A stretch of DNA of 43,418 nt from positions 55,446 through 98,863 of the forward strand of contig PMZR01000129.1 in NCBI GenBank assembly GCA_003170135.1. Reading direction: 5' to 3'. Made by a program: the position numbers and the translations under genes. Position 1 is the first letter of the stretch; every line of letters begins with the position of its first letter. Below the pieces are notes generated by a model. That model was not told the origin of the DNA. It made no database searches and saw nothing but the letters and a program-made list of their open reading frames with translations. This document shows positions 7,911 through 15,402 of this stretch, in pieces. The stretch comes from Acidobacteriota bacterium. GTDB taxonomy: Bacteria > Acidobacteriota > Vicinamibacteria > Vicinamibacterales > Fen-181.

Positions 7911-7975
7911 CGACTCGCTACGCTCGCTCAGGGCAGGCGACCAACGACCCGCCTTCGCTCGCCAGATTACCTGCG

Positions 7976-8001
7976 AGCTACGGCGAGGCCTCGCCGTAGC
8001 T
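7976..8001. repeat. perfect 26-bp palindrome between convergent genes
   Basis: The arm AGCTACGGCGAGG (7976-7988) is followed at once by its exact reverse complement (7989-8001). Upstream (7913-7970) lie words such as CTCGCTACGCTCGCTCAGGG that look like parts of the same element. It stands between the PIN toxin and the oppositely oriented DUF2585 gene. It could act as a transcription barrier on both strands, although no T-run follows. Confidence 0.6.
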
Positions 8002-8033
8002 GCGCGATGAGCCCGGTGCGCAGCGCAGGCGGG

Positions 8034-8624
8034 CTAAATACCGCTCTGCCACCGCCGGATCGCCTCGACCGGCCGCACGAGCATGATGATGTTCAGCGTC
8101 AGGTTGTCGCGGATCCAGTAGCCGACGACGATCTCCATCGCGAGGGCGAGCGCGATGGTCACGCGGACCGGCAGGCGCCGCGCCAGCACGAAGCCCACCA
8201 CAGAGAACAGCACGTCGCACACCGAGTTGAGGATGCTGTCGCCGTAGTAGTCGAGCGAGATCGTCGCCGCGCGGTACCGGTTGATGATGATCGGGCTGTT
8301 CTCGAGCACCTCCCACCCGGCCTCCACCAGGATCGCCAGCACCAGCCTCACGCCGATCGGCAGCCGCCGGCCGATGACCGTCAGCAGCCAGTACAAGATG
8401 AAGCCGTGGATGACGTGGGAGAAGCTGTACCAGTCGGAGATGTGCTGCGAGTTCTCGGAGCTGTGGACGACGCCGTGCCAGAGCTTCACGTAGCCGCACT
8501 TGCAGATCGCGACCCGCCCCATGGTCCGCAAGATAAGGGCCTGCAGCGCAATCACGCCGCCGCCGACAAACAGCCAGGTCCGAAATCGGATTCGATCGTA
8601 CCAGCGCATAAGGCGCGACGTCAT
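8034..8624 (-). CDS. DUF2585 (UPF0314) membrane protein
   Basis: A 196-residue protein with about four or five membrane segments (LFVGGGVIALQALIL, FSHVIHGFILYWLL, LVLAILVEAGWEVL and others). It has the family hallmark between them: CGYVKLWHG, then SSENSQHISDWYSFSH and ENSPIIINRY. Function is unknown; the conserved His, Asp and Glu residues near the membrane surface hint at an enzyme or metal site. Its ATG overlaps the stop codon of the GH127 gene (ATGA, 8621-8624), so it is translated in coupling with that secreted glycosidase, an unusual partner. A long upstream extension of the frame is antisense-type noise and was discarded. Confidence 0.85.
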   Translation of the reverse strand: MTSRLMRWYDRIRFRTWLFVGGGVIALQALILRTMGRVAICKCGYVKLWHGVVHSSENSQHISDWYSFSHVIHGFILYWLLTVIGRRLPIGVRLVLAILVEAGWEVLENSPIIINRYRAATISLDYYGDSILNSVCDVLFSVVGFVLARRLPVRVTIALALAMEIVVGYWIRDNLTLNIIMLVRPVEAIRRWQSGI

Positions 8625-11071
8625 TCCTGCACGTCGGCCCACACCAGGCGCACGTCGAGCACGGCGGCGGTGGAGGAGTTCGGCTGCGCCTGAAACTTCA
8701 CCGTCAGGCGGTCCTTGCCGCGCGTCAGGTCCTCGGGCAGCAGGTATTCGACGTCGAACGTCTCGGTCGGGTGATACGCGATCGACTCGCTCTTGATCGT
8801 CTGCCCGTCCACGATGATGTCGAACGCCGGGCGCCGGCCCGACGCGCCGCGGTACGTGCACACCAGCTTCAACGGCTTGTCGGTGGCCCTGATCTCGTAG
8901 CTGAACCAGCCGTTGCGCGCCAGGCGCCACTTCCGGCCCTCGATGAGGCCTTCGGTCGTGCCCTCGCCCTTGAAGCCGTGGTCGCGCTCGCTGCCCTCGT
9001 CGTTGACGACGACCGCGTCCACCGTGCGACGCTCGATTGTCTGGCGGTGCGATTCGGTGGCGTCGGTGTCGCTCTTCCGCGTGGCCCATTCGCCCGGCGT
9101 CATCACCTTCCAGTAGACCGTGTAGCGCAGGTCGGCGGCTTTGTAGAACGGGAGCAGCAACACGTTGCGCGGCCTGCCGATGTCCACCGTCCGGAACGTG
9201 AGCGGCCCGCCCTCGGGCACGTGTCTCACCGCGGCCGCTATAGCGGTGACGTCGCCGACGAACACGGGAATCTCCGGCGTTCGGATCCGATCCATATCGG
9301 GCGCGCTCGGGCCGAATCGCTTCACCTGCTCCAGCCCCTCACGCCCGAGGTCGCCGGCGAGGACGATGGGGCCGTAGAGAAGCGCGATCGTCTTCGGATC
9401 GTCTGGCAGCGCCTCGGTGTGCACCGTCATGGGCAGGCGCACCTGCACAATGTCGTTGTCTTTCCACTCGCGCTCGACGGTCACGTACGAGCCCGGCGTC
9501 GCCTGCACCGCCTGCGGGCTGCCGTTCACAGTGACCGTGATGCCCGACTGCGCCCACGACGGATAACGGATCTTCAACGCCGCCCGCACCGGCCTGGCCA
9601 CCGTCATCCTGAGCCGCGTCGTGTCCTCGTCCGGGAACCGCGTCTCCTGCCTCACGACGAGGCCCTTCGCCTTCCATCTCAACTCGGAGGCGATGAACAG
9701 GTTCACGTACAGCGACTGGTTGTCGTGGAAGTAGATCGAATCGCCGTACTTCGCGTGGTTCTCCATGCCGGTGCCGACGCAGCACCAGAACGAGTCGTCT
9801 TCGGTCGAATACGTCCTGAACGCGCCCGGCTTGAGCGGCACGTAGTAGCACATCATGCCGCTCGCGGGATCCTGCGACGCCAGGATGTGGTTGAACAGGC
9901 CGCGCTCGTAGAAATCCATCGCCTCGGCCGAGGGCGCGAGCGCGAAGAGCGCGCGCGTCAGCTTCAGCATGTTGTAGGTGTTGCAGGTCTCGGTGCTCGA
10001 TGCCCCGAGGTGACGGGAGAACTGATCGATCGGGAAGAAGCTTTCATCGTCGGTGTTGCCGCCGATGACGAACGAGCGATACCGGACGACCCGTTGCCAG
10101 AAGAAGGTGGCGATGTCGAGGTAGCGCTTGTCGCCGGTCAGCTCGTACTCGCGCACGGCGCCGATGATTTTCGGAAACTGCGTGTTCCCGTGCTTGCCGT
10201 CGAGCGGGTCCTCGCCGCGCGCCAGCGGATCGAACAGCACGGCGTGGTCGAAGGTGCGCGCGATACGCAGGTGGTCCGGGTTGCCCGTCACCGCGTAGAG
10301 ATTCGCCAGCACGTCGGCCATGCCGCCGAACTCGGTCTGCAGCATCCCCTGCTGCTGCTCCGGCGTCAGCCGGTCCTGGCGGAACTTCACCCAGTCGGCC
10401 ATCTTCACCAGGATGTCGAGCGCCCGGGCGTTGCCGCACAGGAGATGCACGTCGAGCAGCCCGGCCATGATCTTGTGCAGCGTGTAGTAGGGCGCCCACA
10501 CCTGCTGGCGCGTCTCGACGCGATCGACGAGGCTCTCCGGGAACGCGGACAGGTAACCGGGATGAGCGCGCGTCGAAAGCGCCTGCTGAATTTTCGCAAG
10601 CTCCGAGACGATGGCGTCCGCCTTCAGCTTGAAGCGCTGGTCGCCCGTGCTGCGCCACATCAGCGCGAGCGCGGACAGGTAGTGGCCCAGGCTGTGGCCC
10701 CGCAGCTCGACGTCGGGCGCCTCCCAGCCGCCGAGCGGCTTCGCCGAGGACGGCAGGCCCGCGTTGACGCGGAAGTTGTGCAGCAGGCGATCGCTATCGA
10801 TCGCGAGCAGGTACCTCTGGTCGCGAAGCATCGCGTCGCAAAACGGCCCGTCGAGGAGCCGGACGTCGGCGAGATCGAAGGGGGTGACCTGCGCGGCGAT
10901 CTTGTCCGGGACCTTCGGTGCCGGGACGGGGAGCCGTGGCGCCGGGCCTTGGGGTCGCGTGCCGCCCGAAGCAGCAAAACCGGCCAGGGGCGGATCCCGC
11001 GGCGTGGATGCGGCGGTCGCCGCGAGCGTCACGAGCGCGATCGAGAACACGGCGAAGCTCGTCCGGCGCAT
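8621..11071 (-). CDS. secreted GH127 beta-L-arabinofuranosidase
   Basis: An 816-residue protein: signal peptide (TSFAVFSIALVTLAATAAS), then the alpha/alpha barrel of GH127 (formerly DUF1680) from about residue 50, and C-terminal beta-sandwiches. The zinc-thiolate active site of the family is visible: Glu and Cys in ETCNTYNMLKLTRALF, and the Cys pair in SFWCCVGTGMENHAKYGD, the second set holding the nucleophilic Cys. Known members release beta-L-arabinofuranose from hydroxyproline-linked arabino-oligosaccharides (extensin) and related plant glycans. GGAGG stands six bases before ATG at 11071, and the 27 extra upstream residues of the longer frame are not signal-like. It is followed by the overlapping DUF2585 gene. 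Confidence 0.9.
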   Translation of the reverse strand: MRRTSFAVFSIALVTLAATAASTPRDPPLAGFAASGGTRPQGPAPRLPVPAPKVPDKIAAQVTPFDLADVRLLDGPFCDAMLRDQRYLLAIDSDRLLHNFRVNAGLPSSAKPLGGWEAPDVELRGHSLGHYLSALALMWRSTGDQRFKLKADAIVSELAKIQQALSTRAHPGYLSAFPESLVDRVETRQQVWAPYYTLHKIMAGLLDVHLLCGNARALDILVKMADWVKFRQDRLTPEQQQGMLQTEFGGMADVLANLYAVTGNPDHLRIARTFDHAVLFDPLARGEDPLDGKHGNTQFPKIIGAVREYELTGDKRYLDIATFFWQRVVRYRSFVIGGNTDDESFFPIDQFSRHLGASSTETCNTYNMLKLTRALFALAPSAEAMDFYERGLFNHILASQDPASGMMCYYVPLKPGAFRTYSTEDDSFWCCVGTGMENHAKYGDSIYFHDNQSLYVNLFIASELRWKAKGLVVRQETRFPDEDTTRLRMTVARPVRAALKIRYPSWAQSGITVTVNGSPQAVQATPGSYVTVEREWKDNDIVQVRLPMTVHTEALPDDPKTIALLYGPIVLAGDLGREGLEQVKRFGPSAPDMDRIRTPEIPVFVGDVTAIAAAVRHVPEGGPLTFRTVDIGRPRNVLLLPFYKAADLRYTVYWKVMTPGEWATRKSDTDATESHRQTIERRTVDAVVVNDEGSERDHGFKGEGTTEGLIEGRKWRLARNGWFSYEIRATDKPLKLVCTYRGASGRRPAFDIIVDGQTIKSESIAYHPTETFDVEYLLPEDLTRGKDRLTVKFQAQPNSSTAAVLDVRLVWADVQE

Positions 11072-11122
11072 GTCTGCCTCCGGCCGTAGAGGATAGCAGG
11101 AGTCGGCCGGGCAAGCCCGTCC

Positions 11123-11152
11123 TTGCTTGCGCTGCCTTCGGAAGGGTAGCAT
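11123..11152 (+). promoter_or_regulatory. candidate promoter of the S9 hydrolase gene
   Basis: TTGCTT (11123-11128) and TAGCAT (11147-11152) are 18 bases apart in the 109-base gap between the divergent GH127 and S9 genes. GGAGG at 11171-11175 then precedes ATG at 11181. The boxes are only partial matches. Confidence 0.35.
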
Positions 11153-11180
11153 CCCCCCGTTCGCTCATCTGGAGGCATCA

Positions 11181-12419
11181 ATGACTGTCGTTCGACGCTC
11201 GCTACTCACGGCGCTTATCGCCGTCGCCGCGTTCCTGATTGTCACGGTTGCGGCGCAGGCACCGCAGCAGGCACAGCAGACGCAAAAGCCGCCGCAGGCG
11301 CAGACCCAGAAACCGCCGCAGGGCCAGGCGCCGGCCACTGCCCCGCGTCAGAGCCCGCGCGCCAGCGCTCCGCTGGATCAGGACCGCGCTCGTGCGCTGT
11401 ATGTCTCGAAGAACCCGGAAGAGGAGTCGTACGGTTACGCGAACTTCCAGCGCGACATCGACGCCCGGATCGCCGAAGAGGCGCGGTATCCGGCGCTCTG
11501 CAAGGGGATCATCGACTTCCAGAAGGTGACCTACCGCAGCAGCATCGGCGACCTGGACATCCCGGCGTACGTGTTCCAGCCGATCCAGAAGCGCGGCGCG
11601 AAAGGCCACGCGGCGATGGTCTGGGTGCACGGTGGCGTGCACGGCAACTGGGGACTGTCCATGTTCCCATTCGTGAAAGAGGCGGTGCAGCGCGGCTACG
11701 TCGTCATCACGCCCAACTACCGCGGCAGCACCGGCTACGGCGAGGCCTGGCACAAGGCGATCGACTACGGCGGCTACGAGGTGGACGACACGATCTCCGC
11801 GGTCGATTACCTGAAGACGCTGCCCTACGTCGATCCGGACCGCATCGGGATCATGGGCTGGAGCCACGGCGGCTACATCACGCTGATGTCGGTGTTCCGC
11901 GAGAAGCATCCCTTCAAGGCCGGCGCCGCCATCGTCCCGGTGACGAACCTCGTGTTCCGCCTGTCCTACAAGGGACCGAGCTATCAATGGGACTTCTCGA
12001 CGCAGAAGCGGGTCCAGGGCCTGCCGTTCGAGAAGAACGACATCTACATCGAGCGTTCGCCGCTCTACCACGTGGACAACCTGAAGGTGCCGCTGCTCGT
12101 GCACGTGGCCACCAACGATCAGGACGTGAACTACGTGGAGGACCAGCAGATCGTGGACGCGTTGCGGTCGCGCAAGCCGGACCTGGCGGAGACGAAGACC
12201 TACGTGAATCCGGCGCCGTGGGGCGCGAGCGTGGGACACGCCTTCAGCCGCCGGGTCGACATGGACACGCTGGAGCGGAACGACTCGCCCGCGCAAATCG
12301 ACTCATGGAACCGCACGTGGACCTTCTTCGAGTGGATCCTCCGGCCGTACGAGGATCATTCGAAGCCGATCCCGGTGCCGTCCACCGCGCCGCGGCGGCC
12401 GACGGGGGGTCAACAGTAG
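11181..12419 (+). CDS. secreted S9-type alpha/beta hydrolase
   Basis: A 412-residue secreted hydrolase of the prolyl-oligopeptidase superfamily. A signal peptide (RRSLLTALIAVAAFLIVTVAAQA) is followed by a low-complexity Gln/Pro linker with repeated TQKPPQ units (about residues 30-75), then the hydrolase fold. The nucleophile is Ser228 in MGWSHGGYITL; an Asp in HVATNDQDVNY and a His in SVGHAFSRR complete a plausible triad. The beta-propeller of classical S9 enzymes is absent, so this is a short, catalytic-domain-only member: peptidase or esterase. GGAGG five bases upstream supports the start. Confidence 0.82.
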   Translation: MTVVRRSLLTALIAVAAFLIVTVAAQAPQQAQQTQKPPQAQTQKPPQGQAPATAPRQSPRASAPLDQDRARALYVSKNPEEESYGYANFQRDIDARIAEEARYPALCKGIIDFQKVTYRSSIGDLDIPAYVFQPIQKRGAKGHAAMVWVHGGVHGNWGLSMFPFVKEAVQRGYVVITPNYRGSTGYGEAWHKAIDYGGYEVDDTISAVDYLKTLPYVDPDRIGIMGWSHGGYITLMSVFREKHPFKAGAAIVPVTNLVFRLSYKGPSYQWDFSTQKRVQGLPFEKNDIYIERSPLYHVDNLKVPLLVHVATNDQDVNYVEDQQIVDALRSRKPDLAETKTYVNPAPWGASVGHAFSRRVDMDTLERNDSPAQIDSWNRTWTFFEWILRPYEDHSKPIPVPSTAPRRPTGGQQ

Positions 12420-12450
12420 ACGGTAGACAGTAGGCAGCAGGCAATAGACG
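12416..12450. repeat. GTAGACAG-type short-period tract (left part)
   Basis: GTAGACGGTAGACAGTAGGC and GCAGGCAATAGAC variants repeat right at the stop codon of the S9 gene. The same words return at 12595-12617 (GTAGGCAGTGGACGGCAG), on the other side of the inverted-repeat element, as if that element had inserted into one continuous tract. Confidence 0.5.
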
Positions 12451-12451
12451 C

Positions 12452-12591
12452 GGTTTCATAACCCCAGCGGGTGGCCGCGAACGGGCGCCCACCGGCGCGG
12501 AGCGACGACCCCCGTGGCATGCATTGAGGAGTGAGCACCGGTGGGCTGTTCGCGGACAGGACCCGGACAGCGAAGGACCGGTTATGATACC
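12452..12591. repeat. ~140-bp long-inverted-repeat (MITE-like) element
   Basis: Terminal GGTTTCATAACC (12452-12463) and GGTTATGATACC (12580-12591) are inverted copies with one mismatch. Inside them, CCGCGAACGGGCGCCCACCGG (left, about 12475-12495) pairs with CCGGTGGGCTGTTCGCGG (right, about 12538-12556). The middle contains GCATGC. The whole can fold into one long imperfect hairpin. No protein is encoded. It may be a non-autonomous transposable element or a structured RNA. No target-site duplication is evident. Confidence 0.5.
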
Positions 12592-12608
12592 GCTCGTAGG
12601 CAGTGGAC

Positions 12609-12661
12609 GGCAGACGGCGTGGCACGCGAGACCGACATGCGGTCTCGCTCTACCGTCTGCC
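12609..12661 (-). terminator. hairpin at the end of the RHH/PIN operon
   Basis: GCGAGACC (12626-12633) and GGTCTCGC (12641-12648) form a perfect 8-bp stem with a 7-base loop, beginning just past the minus-strand PIN stop codon at 12650. An outer pair, GGCAGACGG (12609-12617) and CCGTCTGCC (12653-12661), extends the structure into the last codons. There is no T-run, so factor-independent termination is not certain. Confidence 0.45.
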
Positions 12662-13039
12662 GCGCAGATCGACCAGTTCCAGCCCCGGGATGTCGGCGAA
12701 GTCGGACGGGTTGAGCGTCCACAACGCCGCATCCTGGGTGAGCGCGCACGCGGCGATGGCGAGGTCGATTTCGCGCCCGCGCGGCCGCGGCACCTTCCGG
12801 TACAACTCCGCGGCCTGCCGGGCTTCCGCCGTGCCGAACACGATCGTGCCATCCGCCGGAAACAGCGCTTCCTGCGCCCGGAGTTCCTCGGCGCGCCGTG
12901 GGCCGCGCCGCCACTCGTACAGCACGATCGAGGAGAACGTGAGCCGCTCGCCCCGCTCGATGAGCGCGCGAAGCGCCGGCGCGGATCGCCGCGGGCCGGT
13001 GAGGGCGTCGATGAGGACGGACGTATCGAGGTGAATCAT
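12650..13039 (-). CDS. PIN-domain (VapC) toxin
   Basis: A 129-residue PIN ribonuclease. Acidic site residues: Asp5 in HLDTSVLIDAL, Glu in LYEWRRGP, Asp in EIDLAIAACAL and Asp in LNPSDFADIPG, ending in the usual GLELVDL strand. It is more canonical VapC than the PIN protein at 7383, and the two are not close copies. The start overlaps the antitoxin stop by four bases (ATGA). Confidence 0.92.
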   Translation of the reverse strand: MIHLDTSVLIDALTGPRRSAPALRALIERGERLTFSSIVLYEWRRGPRRAEELRAQEALFPADGTIVFGTAEARQAAELYRKVPRPRGREIDLAIAACALTQDAALWTLNPSDFADIPGLELVDLRGRR

Positions 13040-13326
13040 CGCGTGCGGGCGTGCCGGCGGCCGCCGCGGCGGCGAGCGGCGCGCACGGCGCGGATCTCCG
13101 CGTCCACGTCGGCGGCCGCTCTGGTGGGCGCTCCGGCCATCACCCGGTCGAGCGCCCGGAGCATCGCCGCCCGTTCGCTGTCGCTCAACCGGCCGGCGCG
13201 GGCCGCGTACTCGGCGACGGCCTCGCGCACCACCTGGCTCTGCGGCCTGCGCAGCCGCTCGGCGGTCGTCCGGAGGCGCGTGACCGTGTCCTCGTCGAGC
13301 GAGAAGGTGACCCTGACGGCTGCCAT
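13036..13326 (-). CDS. ribbon-helix-helix antitoxin
   Basis: A 96-residue protein with an N-terminal ribbon-helix-helix (CopG-type) domain: RVTFSLDEDTVTRLRTTAERLRR, then SQVVREAVAEYAAR. This part should dimerise and bind the operator at its own start. The Ala/Arg-rich tail (about 50-96) would neutralise the adjacent PIN toxin. It is the first gene of a two-gene minus-strand operon. Confidence 0.88.
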   Translation of the reverse strand: MAAVRVTFSLDEDTVTRLRTTAERLRRPQSQVVREAVAEYAARAGRLSDSERAAMLRALDRVMAGAPTRAAADVDAEIRAVRAARRRGGRRHARTR

Positions 13327-13348
13327 ACTGCTACCATACTACCATACT
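13323..13348 (-). promoter_or_regulatory. triple direct-repeat operator over the antitoxin start
   Basis: AGTATGG (minus strand) occurs three times, at 13342-13348, 13334-13340 and 13323-13329, spaced 8 and 11 bases. The last copy contains the ATG start codon. RHH antitoxins typically bind such short direct repeats. No Shine-Dalgarno sequence precedes the ATG, so the mRNA may be leaderless and the repressor would cover both the promoter and the start. Confidence 0.5.
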
Positions 13349-13350
13349 GA

Positions 13351-13462
13351 AATGCGCGGCTCCGGGCTTCGGGCTCCTGGGTGCGCGCGGCTACCCACTA
13401 CCCACTATCCACTACCCACTACAAGCTACCGCCCCCCGGACGTCGGACTTCGGACCTCTCCC
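13351..13462. repeat. cluster of three short-period tracts
   Basis: Three tracts with different units follow one another. GGCTCCGGGCTTCGGGCTCC lies at about 13357-13378. CTACCCACTACCCACTATCC with further variants lies at about 13390-13427. CCGGACGTCGGACTTCGGAC lies at about 13436-13456. The third encodes the last residues (EVRSPTSGGR) of the S9 peptidase, so the tract has become part of a coding region. Confidence 0.55.
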
Positions 13463-15360
13463 GTTTTCACGTATCGATCGAACCACTCGATGACCCGGTT
13501 CAACCGATCGACCAGGTGCTTCTCCTCGCGCAGGCCGTGGCCTTCGCGCGGGTAGATGACGAAATCGCTGGGCACGCCGTAGCGCTTGAGCGCCCGATAG
13601 AGCTGCTGTCCCTGTCCGATCGGATCGGTCGTGTCTGCCTCGCCGTGCAGGATGAGCGTCGGCGTGTGCGCGTTCTTCACGTATGTGATCGGCGAGGACT
13701 TGATGAAGCCGTCGAGCTTCTCGTAGGGCAGGCCGAAGAACCACTCGTCGTAGGCAGGCCCGTTCTCGGTGCCGAACTCGCTCGCCAGGTCCGACAAGCC
13801 CGCGCCGACGACCGAGGCCTTGAAGCGGGTCGTCTGCGTGATCGCCCATTCCGCCATGTAGCCGCCGTACGACCAGCCGCCGATGCCGAGCCGATCGGGA
13901 TCGGCCACACCGCTCTTCACCACGTAGTCCACGCCCGCCATCACGTCCTTGAAGTCGGCGCCGCCCCAGTCGGCGCGGTTCATTTCGATGAACTTGTGGC
14001 CGTAGCCGACCGAGCCGCGGATGTTGGGGTAGAGCACCGCGTAGCCGCGCGCGGCGAGCAGCTGGCCCCATGCCTCGAACGAGTCCGCCCAGCGGCCGGT
14101 GGGTCCGCCGTGCACCAGGACGATGAGCGGCAGGCGCGCGTCCTTCGGGGCAGTCGTCGGCCGCAGCAGCGCCGCTTCGATGTCAACACCGTCGAAACTC
14201 TTGTAGTGGATGAACTCCGGCTTCACGGCCGGCGGATGGTCCCAGCGTTCATTGATATGCGTCAACTGCTCGTCCTTGCCGCCCGACCGCAGGTAGATCT
14301 CCGGCGGATCGATCGCGGTGTCGCCGACGAAGGCAATCGCGCCTTGCGCGCCGGCAGCCAGGCTCACGGGGTTGACGCGATCGGGTTCCGTCATCTGTCG
14401 GAGCACGAGGTCCGCGCCAGCTTTATAGAGATGGCTGTGGAAGCCGTCCTGGACGATGGCGACGAGCCCGTTGTCGGGGAGCCAGGCCGCCGAGCCGACG
14501 GGGCGGTCGATGGTCGTGCCCGTGAGATTGCGCGCGGCGGTCTCACCGATGCGTTGCAAGTACAGGTCGTGCGGGTTGGGACCGTCCACGCGCGAGCCGA
14601 GGTACACGAACCGGGCGCCGTCCGGCGAGATCGACACGCCGCCAAATGGCCCGCGGGGCGAGGCGACGAGCGCCAGCGCGCCGCCCGCCGGCGTCACGGC
14701 GTAGATCTTCCGCGTCTCCTGCTCCGATTCGAAGCGATCGGTCGCAATGACGAGGAGCCGGTCGCCGTGCGGCGTCCATTTGAGATCCGAGATGTCCCAC
14801 GAACCTTCGGTCACCTTCCGCACGGCGCGCGTCGCGACATCCACGATCCAGACGCGGGACCGCTTGTCATCTTTGTCCACCACGCGCGCATCGTCTTTGT
14901 CCTTCGTCTTCTTGTCTTCCACGTCGGTGCGCGCCTCGGGCGCGAGGAATGCGATCGTCTTGCCGTCGGGCGCCCACTCCAGGCTTCGGACGCTGTTCTT
15001 GCCCTCGGTCAGCCGCTGCGCTTCGCCGCCCTCCATCGGGAGCAGGTAAATCTGGTTGCGCCCGTCTCGATCCGAGAGGAACGCCAGCGTTCGGCCGTCG
15101 GGTGACCAACGCGGCGAGGATTCCGCCGTCTCGGTGAAGGTGAGGCGGCGCACGTCCCTCGTCGCAATCGTCACCAGCCAGAGGTCGCGGTTGCGATCGG
15201 TGCCCTTCGGCGGCTCCGAGACGACGAACGCGATGCGCGAGCCGTCGGGCGAGACGCGGAGATCCGAGATCGACCGCACGCCGAGCGTCTGTTCCGGCGT
15301 GAGGACATGGGGTGAGGCGACCTGTGCCGCGAGCGCGAGCGAAAGGATAAGTGCGCGCAT
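13426..15360 (-). CDS. secreted S9 prolyl oligopeptidase
   Basis: A 644-residue exported serine peptidase. A signal peptide (MRALILSLALAAQVAS) is followed by a beta-propeller with repeated blades such as SPRWSPDGRTLAFLSDRDG and LEWAPDGKTIAFLA (about 30-380), then the catalytic domain. The nucleophile is Ser497 in GGWSYGGYMAEW; Asp lies in LHGEADTTDP and His in YPREGHGLREE. It resembles dipeptidyl/acylaminoacyl peptidases that trim peptides, often near proline. GGGAGAA precedes the ATG. It lies 42 bases downstream of GH2, with a hairpin in the gap, probably in one operon. The last ~9 residues come from a repeat tract and may be dispensable. Confidence 0.9.
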   Translation of the reverse strand: MRALILSLALAAQVASPHVLTPEQTLGVRSISDLRVSPDGSRIAFVVSEPPKGTDRNRDLWLVTIATRDVRRLTFTETAESSPRWSPDGRTLAFLSDRDGRNQIYLLPMEGGEAQRLTEGKNSVRSLEWAPDGKTIAFLAPEARTDVEDKKTKDKDDARVVDKDDKRSRVWIVDVATRAVRKVTEGSWDISDLKWTPHGDRLLVIATDRFESEQETRKIYAVTPAGGALALVASPRGPFGGVSISPDGARFVYLGSRVDGPNPHDLYLQRIGETAARNLTGTTIDRPVGSAAWLPDNGLVAIVQDGFHSHLYKAGADLVLRQMTEPDRVNPVSLAAGAQGAIAFVGDTAIDPPEIYLRSGGKDEQLTHINERWDHPPAVKPEFIHYKSFDGVDIEAALLRPTTAPKDARLPLIVLVHGGPTGRWADSFEAWGQLLAARGYAVLYPNIRGSVGYGHKFIEMNRADWGGADFKDVMAGVDYVVKSGVADPDRLGIGGWSYGGYMAEWAITQTTRFKASVVGAGLSDLASEFGTENGPAYDEWFFGLPYEKLDGFIKSSPITYVKNAHTPTLILHGEADTTDPIGQGQQLYRALKRYGVPSDFVIYPREGHGLREEKHLVDRLNRVIEWFDRYVKTGEVRSPTSGGR

Positions 15361-15376
15361 ATGTTCTCCCGGGAAT

Positions 15377-15396
15377 CACAGGGCTGAAGCCCTGTG
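15377..15396. repeat. intergenic hairpin (GGCACAGGGCTT type)
   Basis: CACAGGGCT and AGCCCTGTG (9-bp arms, 2-base centre) lie between the GH2 stop and the S9 start on the minus strand. A related hairpin stands in the same kind of position at 36444-36463. It could tune read-through or mRNA stability within the operon, or be a dispersed REP element. Confidence 0.55.
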
Positions 15397-15402
15397 CCAC
15401 AA

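Noticed and set aside
8625..9089. Upstream extension of the DUF2585 frame
   Set aside because: It overlaps the coding sequence of GH127 in another frame and is Arg/Gly/Asp-rich. The DUF2585 fold begins at the ATG at 8624, which overlaps the GH127 stop.
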